In this document: piece by piece, positions 1 through 10,861 of the stretch
How the letters are laid out: every line of letters starts with the position of its first letter
How positions within the stretch are numbered: position 1 is the stretch's first letter
DNA from: Bretschneidera sinensis
Lineage: Eukaryota > Streptophyta > Magnoliopsida > Brassicales > Akaniaceae
Reading direction: 5' to 3'
Assembly: GCA_023935145.1 (NCBI GenBank)
Contig: CM043699.1
Span: 69,019,138 to 69,083,137, forward strand
Length of the DNA stretch: 64,000 bases
The notes under the pieces: generated by a model
What the model saw: only the letters and a program-made list of their open reading frames with translations
Told to the model about the DNA's origin: nothing
Database searches by the model: none
Position numbers and translations under genes: made by a program

Positions 1-246
1 TATCAGACAGAATAATAATGGCATAGTTCTTTACTTCTTTTCTTTTTTTTTTTTCTTTCACCATGATATTTTTGCCATGTTGAGTTCCTTTAAGCTTTCT
101 AATTGACCCTTGTAGCAAGTGTTTAGCCAATGACTGCCAAACCAGATGGTTTTAGGGTATTAGGTGTAAAGACACCCCAAAGGACTTACTAACTCGAGTA
201 AAAAAGGCTACGGAACTAACAGGTCTTAATGCTACTAAGTGAAATT

Positions 247-424
247 CCCACATTTTGACGTGAACACTCACCGCTTACTGAGGCAAGAGGTCCAGTTACT
301 TAGTGAAAATTTTTATGATCATTAAATGCTTAATTCCCACCTTTTGACATGAACACTCACTGCTTACTGAGGCAAGAGGTCCAGTTACTCAGTGGAAAGT
401 TTTTAATGATCATTAGGAGCATTT
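247..424. repeat. 89-bp tandem duplication
   Basis: Two direct copies start at 247 and 336. Each contains CCCAC, a TTTTGACRTGAACACTCAC segment and CTTACTGAGGCAAGAGGTCC, then CAGTTACT. Element D carries the same segment twice (35921 and 36013, opposite strand) while element A has one copy (about 3350-3415). Confidence 0.85.
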
Positions 425-803
425 TATTTTCTTTTTGCATGGACATTTTTCTTTATTTTTCTATGCCAAAGTGTTCTTCTAACAACTTATCCGATTACAG
501 TTATAATATATACATAAAAATTAAATGTCATACCCCACACAATTGCGTGCTAATGTGCTCGTGTCAGATCTAGATCAAACTCGTGAATTCTTAAGTGCCT
601 TGAGGTCGGTAATTAAACTTGTAGAATTTTTGTTACTAGGCTATGTGTTCTAGATTTTAAGCTTACTAATGAAGTTTTATCATATTTGCTTTAAATCAAC
701 CAAAATTTTCAACACAAAATGAACATGCATTTATCTTTTTTTTTATAAAAAAAACTGGGACATAGTGTGTGCAAGTGTCTCTCCCTACCCCCAAACTTAA
801 TAT

Positions 804-823
804 ACACATTGTCCCCAATGTGT
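804..823 (-). other. Hairpin upstream of a purine tract (X)
   Basis: ACACATTG, TCCC, CAATGTGT form a perfect inverted repeat with 8-bp arms and a 4-nt loop. On the sense (minus) strand it is followed within about 10 nt by AAGTTTGGGGGTAGGGAGAG. The same arrangement occurs in the other elements; see findings. Confidence 0.7.
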
Positions 824-1031
824 GAGTGACATGGAAAGATCTGACCTGGGAGATGGAGAACTAGATTGCTGGTATTGCTCGTGGCATAACCCCAAACTTG
901 AACTTGATGCATGTACTATGTTTCTGAAAGAGAAAAACAAATGTTGCGCCGAAAAACAAAAAAATATGGATAATAAACAGTTAAGTAAATGTAAATACTA
1001 ACAAGAAAAGCAAATACTATAATGAAAATGA

Positions 1032-1092
1032 TACGCGGTGGGGTGCCTCCCATGAGTGCTAAGTTTTACGTCTATAGCCAGACGGGGTATCC
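1032..1092 (-). other. Conserved post-stop motif (X)
   Basis: Directly after the end of the env-like ORF, the sense strand shows GTCTGGCTATAGAC (stem GTCT/AGAC), then AAAACTTAGCACTC and TGGGAGGCACCCCAC. The same block follows the last codon of the gag-derived ORFs of A (4046-4102) and C2 (42961-43013). Confidence 0.65.
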
Positions 1093-1097
1093 TCTCA

Positions 1098-1461
1098 CTA
1101 CTGGTCGTCGGGTGGTGCAGTCGAAAAGGTACTGGGTGTAGGAGGTAGGCAGTTGAGGATGGCCTGTAGCATCACCTCCTGTCGTGTAAGTTGTGCCTCC
1201 TAACCATCTATCTGCTGATGGATCAGTCGGGTCGCCTCCTTGTCCTCCCAGGGGATGTCGGAGAGCTCACAGCAGAAGGAGGACAGCTCCTCTAGAAGGT
1301 GCTGGTACTCTGTGGACCCCATGTTTAGCTGGTCCTCATCCCATGCAGGGCTCACTATCGGGTGCTCAGTGTCCATTGGGTCATCCGCCACAGGCTCAGC
1401 AACTGGGACATGCACCCGGGGTCCTCGGGGCATATGGGACTGGTTAAGGCTCCACTAGGCT
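1098..1461 (-). pseudogene. Env-like ORF of X, C-terminal part
   Basis: The minus-strand frame encodes an acidic, proline-rich tail that ends at a TAG at 1098-1100. It has one earlier in-frame TAG at 1200-1202. It begins exactly at the left border of element A, and its other half lies at 7645-8205, so A cut this ORF. Proteins of this class (often labelled putative plant transposon protein) lie after pol in Athila-type elements and have no proven function. A related ORF in G (49432-50595) has a similar acidic end. Assignment rests on position, tail composition and the partner fragment. Confidence 0.55.
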
Positions 1462-1466
1462 ATCCC

Positions 1467-2783
1467 TGTTGTGCCGATTATCTACCTAAATTAATATGCA
1501 AATAATCGCACTCGTTTTACTTGCAAGTGCACAAGGTCAACTTAGTAGTATAGTGTGCAAAAGCAAGATCATCTCCACAAGATTGGTGAATTTCATTTTA
1601 GAATTATATTCACAATGTAAAAAGATAGAAATAATAAAAGAGTTGATTATGATAAAGATAAAATAATAAAGATAAAGGCGTAGGGACTTGATATCCACCA
1701 CTAATTATGGTACCACAATATAACAGTATGCCAATGCTTTACTCATGTCATGAATACCTAATGTTTGTCAACCTAAGGGCATGGTATCTACTCCTTAAGC
1801 TATTGATCTCCCTAAGGAACGAGTTAGGCATGGTATCTACTCTAACTCTTTTCTCTTTCAAGGGATTCAACATGGTGTATGTTGAGTTGTTCCTTAAAAA
1901 AGCATAGGATCTGTGGAAATCGACAACCACACGGGACCTAGGGCATGGTATCTACTCTCGGTTTCCCATGTTGATTAACCCAAGAATCCGGTGTGGATAT
2001 CTTTTGTTACTAATGTCAGACCCAGGACTCGGTCATCCAAATTGATCTAACTAACAAGTCCATACCACATGCACATATTGATCAGATATATACATATGAG
2101 GAATTTAAATAAAAGCAGGTATTAATCAAGTTAGGCAACACAACATAAATATCACAAAGGCGCCAATACTAAATTTATTAAGTAAACATAATTAGGGCTT
2201 CAACCAAGTCCTACTAAGAATTTAATTACACATAATAAAATAAAAGGAAAGAAGAAACCCGAGAGAAGAGTCATCAATTCCGCTCCACGGTTTCCTTCTC
2301 TAAGCTAAAGCAAAAGATAAAAGAAGGGATCTAAGAAGTGATCCCCCCTAAGAGGTGATGCCTTTTGTGTGTGATTTACAAGTGTATTTATAGGTCTTTG
2401 AGAAGTCCTAAGAGGCTCATGAGTTCGTAAACTTTCCTAAAACACAAAACTCCTTTATTTCCAAAATAGGGTTATTTCCAAAACAGGGTTCTACAGTTTA
2501 CTGTTCACGCCCGTACATGTGCGCTCGATCGCATATGTGGTGCGCTCGATCGCAATGTTGCGCTCGATCACACAGAGGAGTGCCCTCGATCGCAATCTAG
2601 CTAGCAGCTACTCCAGGATTTCCAGATTTCTTCCTTTAAGTGTCAAAAATGCTTCTTTTTCTCCAAGACCCTATAAAAACGTGTAAAACACAAAAGTGAA
2701 GTAAAATAGACTAAAACATATAGATAAAGAACTTAACAAATGTAAATTAAGGGGCTTAAATATGAATATTTAAGCTCCGATCA
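1467..2783 (-). repeat. 3' LTR of element A
   Basis: Starts TGTTGTGCC and ends GATCA on the plus strand. It is copied at 6335-7639. On the sense strand, U3 begins TGATCGGAGC, the TATA box CTATAAATA is at 2393-2385, and a cluster of GCGCTCGATCGC-type repeats lies upstream of it. It is followed on the right by the purine tract. Confidence 0.93.
2385..2595 (-). promoter_or_regulatory. U3 promoter of A 3' LTR: TATA box and GC-rich array
   Basis: TATA box CTATAAATA (2393-2385, minus). Four copies related to TGCGATCGAGCGCA lie at about 2520-2594, some 130-200 bp upstream in sense. GC-rich repeats in an otherwise AT-rich LTR suggest transcription-factor sites; the role is inferred. Confidence 0.6.
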
Positions 2784-2797
2784 CACCCCCAAACTTA
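2784..2797 (-). other. Polypurine tract of element A
   Basis: Sense strand reads GTAAGTTTGGGGGTG directly before the 3' LTR (TGATCGG). This is the expected plus-strand primer. Confidence 0.8.
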
Positions 2798-4108
2798 CAT
2801 ATTGCTAGTCCCTTAGCAATACAAAACCAAAAACTAAATGAAAAAAAAAAAGACACAAAGATAAATCCAATGCGCATAGTGTCCAACAAAAGTTTAGGTT
2901 TCACACAAAACTATGATGCGCATTAATGAGCAAGCTTAACAAGTATAAACACATCTTTGCAATGAATACGAGTTTTGAACGCAAATCACTTTCATGAGGC
3001 AGGTTAAGACATCCCAAGTTTGACTGAGTGTGTGGTGGACTAGCACATAAAAGATTGGGTTTCCAAATAATTCTAATGTGTAGTGTTTCGATGACTTAAG
3101 ATTCACCAAATTTCCTATTAGAATCAATAAAGATGGCATAGATTTTCTTCTTTTCTTTTATTTGTGAGAGTTTTGCCAAGTGAGTTCCCTCAAGCTTTCT
3201 ATTTGACTCGTGTAACGAGCATTTAGCCAATGACTCCTAAACCAGATGGTTTTAGGGCATTAGGTGTAGAAACACCCCTAAGGGCTTACTAACTCGAGTC
3301 AAAAAGGCTACGAAACTAACTGGTCTTAATGCTACCGATCAGAATATTTCACCTTTTGACGTGACACTCACTGCTTACTGAGGCAAGAGGGCCAGTTACT
3401 CAATGGAAAGTTCTTTTTAATGATTTTTAGGCGCATTTTTTTTTTCTTTTTGAGCAATAACAAACTTTTTCTATTTTCTTATGCCACCACGTTAATCTAA
3501 TAGGTCATCTGGTTCATAGTCAAGCAAAAGAAACATACAAATCAAAATTACATGTCATACCCCACACAACTATGTGCTAATGTGCTCATGTTTAGTTTAA
3601 GTCGAACTTGTGAATCCTTAAATGCCTAAAAGAAAGTGATTATGGTTCAAAACTTAATTATTGGCCCATATGTTCAAGATGTTAAGCTCACTTATGAAGT
3701 TAAATCATATTGTTTGTTTAGGACACCCAAAAATTTTGGAACGCAATGAACATGTATTTATCTATAAAAAACAACAAAACAAAAAAAACTGGGACAAGGT
3801 GTGTGTGAATGTGTCTCCCATACCCCCAAACTTAAATTACACACTGTCTCTAATGTGTGAATAACAAGGAAAAAGTTGACCTGGGAGATGGAGAACTAGC
3901 TAGGTCGTCATGGCTCATAGCGTACCCCCAAACTTGAACGGATGCACACATTGTCCCTAAAAAAAGAAAAACTAACGTAATACGGGAAAACAAGAAGTAA
4001 TAAAAATAAATAAATAACAATAAATACGTAAAATAATAAAAATAAAAGGATAAGCTGTGGGGTGCCTCCCAAGAGCGCTAAGTTTAACGTCTTCAGCAGG
4101 ACCAAACT
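2798..4108 (-). other. 3' non-coding region of element A
   Basis: No gene is seen. It is homologous to the 3' regions of X and D. It contains a single copy of the TTTTGACGTGACACTCAC segment (about 3350-3415), T-rich runs (3140-3160, 3430-3460), a degenerate hairpin next to the G-rich tract (3827-3858), and the conserved post-stop motif at 4046-4102. Confidence 0.65.
4046..4102 (-). other. Conserved post-stop motif (A)
   Basis: Sense strand: GTCCTGCTGAAGACGTTAA, then ACTTAGCGCTCTTGGGAGGC and ACCCCAC, starting a few bases after the stop of the gag-linker ORF. It matches X (1032-1092) and C2 (42961-43013). Confidence 0.65.
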
Positions 4109-6016
4109 TTATTTTTCCCCAAAACTAAGAGTGGCAGCAGCTAGCATAGGAAGTGTCTTATTCTCTCCCATATGAGCATAAGATAAGTGCTCGGGCAACT
4201 GCTTGAATTCCAAGTTAGGTGCCTGTACAATAAAAGGGGGAAGAATAGTATTAATATGCCCAAGAATTTCAAATGGATCAGTGTACTTACTTGGAGGCTT
4301 TGGAAAGGCCTCTAGAAAGTGCATAGTTTCAATGATGTCATCAGTAACATCCTTGCATTTGGGCTCAATATCTGATCTTGGGATACCATAGGTAAGAGTA
4401 GTTTCTACTGGATCAACGTGATGGACCTGAAAAGCTTCCTCAATAACACTTTGCGTCATGCATATATTAAAACATTTTATATTATCTGGGGGTAATTTTA
4501 ATGCATTATATCTTTTGATTTTAACCTTCTCACTATTTACCTTCTCCATCTCACTTACCTTGGATGTGGATGCTTGTGTAGGCTCATCAGTTTCAATGAT
4601 CTTACCATTTGTTAGAGTTGTCACGGCATTTAGTTGCTGATGTCCTCTTGGAGTAGGTAGTGGTTGGACTGGAAGTTCACCCAACTTTCTTTCATTTAGC
4701 TCTTTAGCCAATTGCCCCATTTGTTCCTCGAGTCTTTGAATGGCTTGCTCATGTTTTGTAGTGGTTTGTCGTTGCTCAATCATGAATTGTTCTTGTGACG
4801 TCATCAGTTGCCTCATAAGATTCTCTAGGTCACTATTTTCTGATTCCGGCACTGGTTGGGCTGCTGGTTGGAAGTGTCGTTGATGTCCTTGAAGATTCAA
4901 AGCATTTTGAGTGTTGCTCCATGAGAGGTTGGGGTGGTTCTGCCATCCAGGATTGTACGTATTTGCATATGCACTGTTCAGTCCCTCATAATTTGCTTGT
5001 TCTTGATCTGTAGTTGAATACAGAGGATAAGTATAAGTATTATAATCAAAATGAGAGCATATAGCACATACTTGGCGTTGTGTAGCCTATGGACTACGTA
5101 ATTTGTTCTGATCAGCCATGGCTTTTATGAGCATGTCTAGCTTTCTTTCCATAGCAGCCATCTGATTCGAAGATCCATCATTGAAGCTCACCTCATACAT
5201 ACTCTTGCTTTTAATTCCTTGTCTACCTCTCGAGGAGAATTGTTGGGTGTGCTCACTTAATGTCTCAAACAGCTCCATGGCTTCTTCACTAGTTTTCTCC
5301 ATCAACACACCTCCACAACCGGAATCCACTATACCTTGATTTATGCCACTCAAACCTTCATAGAAAGCTAGGACCAGCTCATCTTGAGGTAAGTTGTGAT
5401 GTGAACATTTGAGTAGCAGCTCATTAAAGTGTCCCCATGCCTCGAAGAAAAGGTCTTCATCCCTCTGTTGGAAGGATTGAATCTCCTTCCTCATCTGCCT
5501 TGTCTTTTGGGCTGGAAAAAATTTTCTTAGAAATCTACTGGATAGCTCTTCCCAAGTATGGATGGAATCTGCAGGCAATGAATGATACCATATTTTAGCA
5601 TTATCTTTTAATGAAAAAGGGAAAAGAATTAACCTGATTCCCTCTTGATCTAGGCCCCGAATATGCTGGAACTTGCAGAGATCACAGAATTCTCGAAGGT
5701 GCAAATGTGGATCCTCAACAGGTGTACCCCTAAAATGAGTCAAGGCACTAAGTATCTGCAGAGATATGTAATAATTTTCTTCCACCATAGGTTGATATGC
5801 AATGCATGAAGGATGGTTGAGGTTTTGTGGAATGAAGGAGTGCTTCATAGGTCTCCGTTCTGGTGGCAGTTGGTTGTAAAGCTGTTCCATTGGTGCTTCA
5901 CCCTCTAATTCTTCTTCTTTCTCCTCGAAGTTGTTTCTAGGCCTCTTTTGAATGATCTGCTCACTCTCTATATCAAGTGGAAGGATGGTTGGGTTCCACA
6001 CTCGAAGCCCTTGCAT
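4109..6016 (-). pseudogene. gag: gag fused to post-protease linker (element A)
   Basis: Residues 1-309 (6016-5087) carry a retrotransposon gag capsid domain with a conserved PHLHLREF segment and a WEELSSRFLRKFFPAQKT segment. A TAG at 5087-5089 interrupts the frame. The nucleocapsid zinc knuckle follows (about 5090-5040), but its His and last Cys are Tyr, so it is probably dead. After a Gln-rich coiled-coil-like part (4900-4640), the ORF jumps from the gag tail (near KVN, about 4530) to the linker that follows the protease in element B, and stops at 4109 just as RT would begin. The protease is absent. The join lies at a near-repeat ATTYACCTT that in B flanks the protease. Confidence 0.85.
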
Positions 6017-6310
6017 GAATCAGCAGGAATACCTTAGTGCAGCAGCTTCAGTACTGCTGCTCGGGTAGTCTCTGGACTATTTGTGCTCGAGCGCTCCAAG
6101 CACTACGCTCGATCGCAGACTTGCACTCGATCGCACAAGGCACTGCGCTCGATCACAATTAGGACAGAAACTCCTCCTCTGCACACCTGAACAGAAAACG
6201 AAAAGAAGGAATAAATCTGAATAAAAATAAAACAGAACAGAATAAAATAGAATAAATTTAAATAATAAAAAAAACTAACGAAAATAATTCCAAAAAGAAA
6301 TTTAGCACAA
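6017..6310 (-). other. Leader of element A
   Basis: Untranslated leader between primer site and gag start. It contains three or four GCGCTCGATCGC-type repeats at about 6083-6157 and an A-rich part (6180-6300). No ORF is seen. Confidence 0.6.
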
Positions 6311-6328
6311 TCCCCGGCAACGGCGGCA
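6311..6328 (-). other. Primer-binding site of element A (tRNA-Asp type)
   Basis: The sense sequence matches the complement of the tRNA-Asp 3' end at 17 of 18 positions. It lies 6 bases inside the 5' LTR. Confidence 0.8.
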
Positions 6329-6334
6329 AAAACT

Positions 6335-7639
6335 TGTTGTGCCGATTATCTACCTAAATTAATATGCAAATAATCGCACTCGTTTTACTTGCAAGTGCAC
6401 AAGGTCAACTTAGTAGTATAATATGCGAAAGCAAGATCATCTCCACAGGGATTGGTGAATTTCATTTTAGAATTATATTCACAATGTAAAAAATTAGAAA
6501 TACTAAAAGAGTTGATTATGATAAAGATAAAATAATAAAGATAAAGGCGTAGGGACTTGATATCCACCACTAATTATGGTACCACAATATAACAGTATGC
6601 CAATGCTTTACTCATGTCATGAATACCTAATGTTTGTCAACCTAAGGGCATGGTATCTACTCCTTAAGCTATTGATCTCCCTAAGCAACGAGTTAGGCAT
6701 GGTATCTACTCTAACTCTTTTCTCTTTCAAGGGATTCAACATAGTGTATGCTGAGTTGTTCCTTAAAAGAGCATAGGATCTGTGGAAATCGACAACCACA
6801 CGGGACCTAAGGCATGGTATCTACTCCCGGTTTCCCATGTTGATTAACCCAAGAATCCGGTGTGGATATCTTTTGTTACTAATGTCAGACCCAGGACTCG
6901 GTCATCCAAATTGATCTAACTAACAAGTCCATACCACATGCACATATTGATCAGACATATACATATGAGGAATTTAAATAAAAGCAGGTATTAATCAAGT
7001 TAAGCAACACAACATAAATATCGCAAAGGCGCCAATACTAAATTTATTGAGTAAACATAATTAGGGCTTCAACCAAGCCCTACTAAGAATTTAATTACAC
7101 ATAATAAAATAAAAGGAAAGAAGAAACCCGAGAGAAGAGTCGTCAATTCCGCTCCACGGTTTCCTTCTCCAAGCTAAAGCAAAGGATAAAAGAAGGGATC
7201 TAAGAAGTGATCCCCCCCAAGAGGTGATGCCTTTTGTGTGTGATTTATAAGTGTATTTATAGGTCTTTGAGAAGTCCTAAGAGGCTCATGAGTTCCTAAA
7301 CTTTCCTAAAACACAAAACTTCTTTATTTCCAAAATAGGGTTATTTCCAAAACAGGGTTCTGCAGTTTACTGTTCATGCCCGTACATATGCGCTCGATCG
7401 CATATGTGGTGCGATCGATCGCAATACTACACTCAATCGCACAGAGGAGTGCGCTCGATCGTAATCTAGCCAGCAGCTACTCCAAGTTTTCCAGATTTCT
7501 TCTTTTAAGTGCCAAAAATGCTTCTTTTTCTCCAAGACCCTATAAAAACATGTAAAACACAAAAATGAAGTAAAATAGACTAAAACAAATAGATAAAGAA
7601 CTTAACAAATATAAATTAAGGGGCTTAAATATCCAATCA
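6335..7639 (-). repeat. 5' LTR of element A
   Basis: Copy of 1467-2783. It lacks about 13 bp near its right end (after 7632), then ends CCAATCA and is followed by the TSD ATCCC. TATA box at 7254-7262 (minus). Confidence 0.92.
7254..7465 (-). promoter_or_regulatory. U3 promoter of A 5' LTR: TATA box and GC-rich array
   Basis: TATA box CTATAAATA at 7262-7254 (minus). Four degenerate GCGCTCGATCGC repeats lie at about 7389-7463 upstream in sense, with base changes relative to the other LTR. Confidence 0.6.
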
Positions 7640-7644
7640 ATCCC

Positions 7645-8205
7645 AAAGAACGATGTTCCCGATGAAAGGCGTATAGGGCCTGTATAAACTGATCTGTCCT
7701 CTAAGTCTTGTGCCCTAAGGGCACACATTGCGCTGGAGGATGGAATCTACGAGTCACAAGCGGGGAGGTAACTTCGATCGGCTCTGTGCATTGTTGTGCC
7801 GGTCCACATACTGGCTCACACACATATCCTCGATGATGTGAGGCAGAGGAAACGGGTCTTGCTGCTCCTCTATATGGCTATCCTCCAGAGGGGACTCATC
7901 ACAGCAGTGGAGGGCAGTGGCGATATCAGCAGTGGTCAGCTCTATGAATCTGCCCTGGACTGAGAAGGATAGGATCTCTAGGCGAGTGCAGTCATAGGTC
8001 AGGTTCTCGTAGAAACTGACCACGAATCTAGTGTAGGCCGTTGAACAGACCGGCTTGAATAGCCACTTAAGACCCCGGGCCTTGAACTCTTGGACCGCCT
8101 ATCTCGTGGCGACCAAGCTTTTGAAATCCCCATCGATGTTGAACGTAGTTTCGAACAGGATTTCGCACTACTCGAAACTAGGCCGGGTGGAATGGGAGCG
8201 GCTGT
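7645..8205 (-). pseudogene. Env-like ORF of X, N-terminal part
   Basis: The minus-strand frame encodes a segment with FKSLVATR, then KWLFKP, RFVVSFYENL and the GRFIELTTADIATAL block. This matches in kind the domain found in env-like ORFs of Athila-type elements (compare G, 50595-49432). Two in-frame TAG codons occur near 8166 and 8113. It runs into the right TSD of element A, and its C-terminal part lies at 1098-1461. It is probably the envelope-position ORF of an old element; function unknown. Confidence 0.6.
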
Positions 8206-8948
8206 TGGAGGCTCAGGAACTAGATGGCATTTGTTTAGGTATGAAAGTGCAGCTTCTGGTGTGAGTGCACTCGATCTTAGTTAATGCTGCGCTTGATTGC
8301 ACAGATTGAGGTGCGCTCGATCACAAAGTTAGCGCTCGATCGCACTCGTTTAGGCAATATGTCGAACAATTTACATGCAACAGAAACTTAAAGCTGTAGA
8401 AATCCCACGAACTCAATCCCAACCTCCTGTAAACATGAAAACAAACAATCAACATACAAGATAAACACTTAATAGGAGGAAAAGATAAATTAAAACTAGT
8501 GTGTGATGGTGTGTAAGTGATTTTCATAAAAACGGGTTGTGTATACTGTTTCTGACTTGGGAAAGTATAGGATCGTGTGATGGGGGAAGGGGAATGATTG
8601 TCCTGGTAATAGGGAGTTGTACAGTAGTAGGGTGGCAGTTTTGGTGGAGTGGCGGTGGATAGGGGGAGGTGTGAGGTGAGATTCCGGTAGACGAAGGTGC
8701 GTGCACTAGAGCGTAATGTTGGGTAAATAGGGTTTGTGAGTGAAATGGGTTTAGAAACCTCATGTGCCTTCTCTGCCCCAAGTGCGCTTGAGTACATGGT
8801 GAAGTGCGCTCGATCGCACATGTGCGCAAGTATGTGGTGGGGTGCGCTCGTGCGCTATGGAGCGCAGTGAATGTGCCCTCGAGCGGAAGGTAGCATGTAT
8901 AGACAAATTAAAACTTACTAAGACTAAAATAATAAATTTAGCACAATA
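8206..8948 (-). other. Leader-like region of X
   Basis: No convincing gene. In sense it begins TTGTGCTAAATTTA, as leaders of A and B do right after the primer site. It contains two clusters of the GCTCGATCGC-type repeat (about 8795-8885 and 8272-8345). It links the env-like ORF to the truncated end of B without an LTR. Confidence 0.5.
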
Positions 8949-9138
8949 CAACCATACCGTATTTTAGTGGCCTCAGTACCACTAACCTTGATAGAGGCAC
9001 TTGAGCTATAGGTTTGTGAAAGTGGGAATTGCTTCAACGCTCTCTATAGTAGCTTCAGTGCTACTTTCTTTGAAGGAGGCACTTAGAGCCCACTTCATTT
9101 GGTTCAAATGTCCTTGACAGGTGCTTTATCTCCAATTG

Positions 9139-9516
9139 TTATGCCTGGACAATAGAAGAGAGAAAAGTAATATTAGTAGGCTCAGGAGGTTCAACTGGAG
9201 GAATAAACTTACTTGGATGCTTTGGTGCGGCCTTAAGGAGTTGCATAGCTTTATTGATGTCCTTAATCACATCATCCTCCTCTGGCTCAATATCTAATCT
9301 TGTGACACCATGGTTGAGGGTGGTCTCCAATGGATCAATGTGATGGACCTGAGAAACTTGCTCAACAACACCTTGCATTAAGCTTACATTAGAACATTCC
9401 ATATCAGTTTCGGGTGAATTCATTGTATCAAATATTTTAAATTCTATCTCCTCACCATTTACCTTTATAGTGACAATACCCTTTTTCACACTAATATTTG
9501 TATCAGTAGTTATCAT
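9139..9516 (-). pseudogene. Post-protease linker fragment (B)
   Basis: This is the segment between protease and RT of the type I polyprotein. It shares the QVHHIDPLETTLNHG block with the end of the A ORF. It is in a different frame from the protease, which overlaps it at 9503-9516, so a frameshift lies there. It becomes unreadable after 9139 as the RT start is lost. Confidence 0.7.
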
Positions 9517-10261
9517 AAAAGGGTCTTCCTAAGATTACAGGTAAAGGTAACGACATAGGACATTCATCCATATCGAATACAATAAAATCAGCAGGTAAAA
9601 TAAATTTACCTACTTTCACCAAAACATCCTCAAGAATGCCTCTTGGTTGTTTGATTCTTCTGTCAGCCAATTGCAAGGTGATGGAGGTTTGTTGAAGCTC
9701 CCCCAAACCTAGTGTCTCGAATACACTATATGGCAGGAGATTGACACTTGCCCCTAGATCCAATAGTGCATGTTCAAATAGCTGGTCACCTATCTTGCAA
9801 GGAATAGTAAAACTACCCGGATCTTTTAGCTTTGGGGGTAGTTTTCTTAATAGCACAACACTTGCTTCTTCAGTCAAGGCTACTGTCTCATGCTCTTGAA
9901 ACTTCCTTTTATTAGTGCAACAATCTTTCAAAAATTTAGCATATGTAGGAATTTGTTTAATTGCATCTAATAAAGGAATGTTTATTTCTACCTTTCTCAA
10001 AATTTCGAAAATGTCAATCAATTTAGTCTCTTTCTTTGGCTTTACTAACCTTTGAGGGAAGGGTGGTGCATTCACCTTCTCCATCTCACTTACCTTAGAT
10101 GTGGATGCTTTGTCTAGAGATGCTTGTGCAGGCTTATCAATGCCTATAATCTTACCACTTCTTAGGGTTATCACAGCATTTAGTTGCTGATGTCCTATTG
10201 GATTAGGTATTGGTTGGGCTGGAAGCTCTCCTTGCTTTTTCCTACTTAGTTCCTTGGCCAA
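9503..10261 (-). pseudogene. pro: gag tail and retropepsin-like protease (B)
   Basis: The first part continues the gag tail (basic, Pro-rich, with LNAVITLRSGK). The second part is an aspartic protease with the catalytic motif DLGASVNLLP at about 9764-9735 and the C-terminal ILGRPF motif near 9530. Plant elements of this branch normally have DLGA rather than DTG, so the active site looks intact. The protease would cut the gag-pol polyprotein. It shares the gag reading frame but is separated from it by stops, and the frame shifts right after ILGRPF. Confidence 0.85.
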
Positions 10262-10546
10262 TTACCTCATTTGTACCTCTAGCCCTTGAAGGGCTTGTTC
10301 ATGTTTTGCAGTGGTTTGTCTCATCTCAGTCCGAAATTGTCTTGCTTCTGCCATGAACTGTTCTTGTGAATTCATCAGCTGTTGGTGTTGGGATACCAAC
10401 TGTTGTTGCTAAGTTACCAGTTGCCTCACAAGACTCTCTAGGTCATTTTTCTTTATTTCGGGAACTGAGTGGGTAGCTGGTTTGGAGTTCTTTTGCTGTT
10501 CTTGACCGTTCTGATTGTTGCTCCAAGAAAAGTTTGGGTGATTCCG

Positions 10547-10822
10547 CTATCTAGGGTTGTAGGTGTTTGCATACGGATTGTTCTTTGGCGGATAGTTGTT
10601 TGGTCCCATAAAGTTTACTTGTTCAGGGTCTACAAATGAATACAAGGGACATGTCTCAGTATTATGATCAAATTGGGAACATATCGCACATACCTGGAGT
10701 GGTGTAGCTAGTGGATTAGGTGATGCATTCTGAGCAGCCATGGCTTTAACTAGCAGATCTAGTTTCCTCTCCACAGCAGCTATTTGGGTAGAAGATCCTC
10801 CATTTAGGTTCACCTCATACAT
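10547..10822 (-). pseudogene. gag: Nucleocapsid zinc knuckle region (B)
   Basis: Part of gag in the same frame as 10862-11623. It contains an intact CCHC knuckle of the form C-x2-C-x4-H-x4-C (CAICSQFDHNTETC) at about 10690-10645, expected to bind genomic RNA. It ends at an in-frame stop at 10547, where the relatives have Trp. The next stretch, 10546-10262, is a Gln-rich coiled-coil-like linker with further stops. Confidence 0.8.
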
Positions 10823-10861
10823 ACCTTTGCTCTTGGTTCCATGCCTAACTCGAGAGGAGAA

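Larger units (their letters stand above)
1..1097 (-). other. 3' non-coding region of element X
   Basis: No gene is seen here. On the minus strand it holds, in order, a conserved post-stop motif (1032-1092), two short purine tracts, a perfect hairpin (804-823) followed by a G-rich purine tract, and an 89-bp tandem duplication (about 247-424). It aligns well with the 3' region of D on the plus strand (about 35525-36330) and that of A (2800-4100). The last stretch, 40-60, is a T-rich run that also recurs in A (3140-3160). Confidence 0.65.
1467..7639 (-). mobile_element. Element A: gag-only type I LTR retrotransposon
   Basis: A 6.2-kb minus-strand element bounded by LTRs 1467-2783 and 6335-7639, with TSD ATCCC at 1462-1466 and 7640-7644. 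In sense order: 5' LTR (right), primer site 6311-6328, leader, gag fused to the post-protease linker (6016-4109), 3' region, purine tract, 3' LTR (left). No protease active site, RT, RNase H or integrase is present, so it would need proteins in trans. It sits inside the env-like ORF of X. The LTRs are very similar apart from a short deletion near the right end, so the insertion is fairly young for this window. Confidence 0.9.
1..8948 (-). mobile_element. Old type I element X, split by element A
   Basis: Remnant of a minus-strand LTR retrotransposon made of two pieces, 1-1466 and 7645-8948, separated by element A. In sense order it has a leader-like stretch (8948 to about 8205), an env-like ORF (about 8205 to 7645, then 1461 to 1098) and a 3' region (1097 to 1) that matches the 3' regions of A and D. 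Its 3' LTR should lie just left of the window. No gag or pol is seen between leader and env-like ORF. The 8948 boundary rests on the leader sequence TTGTGCTAAATTTA, which in A and B follows the primer site. Confidence 0.6.

Noticed and set aside
1748..1930. Paired small ORFs repeated in both LTRs of A (also near 6617-6799)
   Set aside because: They are conserved only because the LTRs are copies of each other. B, with the same LTR type, does not keep the frames open.
6311..6328. tRNA-Asp gene fragments at the primer-binding sites
   Set aside because: Only the terminal 18 nt match, in the antisense sense expected for reverse transcription primers. No cloverleaf is present.
7374..7728. Small minus-strand ORFs at the right border of A
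   Set aside because: They run across the LTR-target junction and mix LTR sequence with the X env-like ORF.
8925..8948. Degenerate primer-binding site of X at GGTATGGTTG
   Set aside because: Similarity to the tRNA-Asp site is too weak and no LTR end lies next to it.
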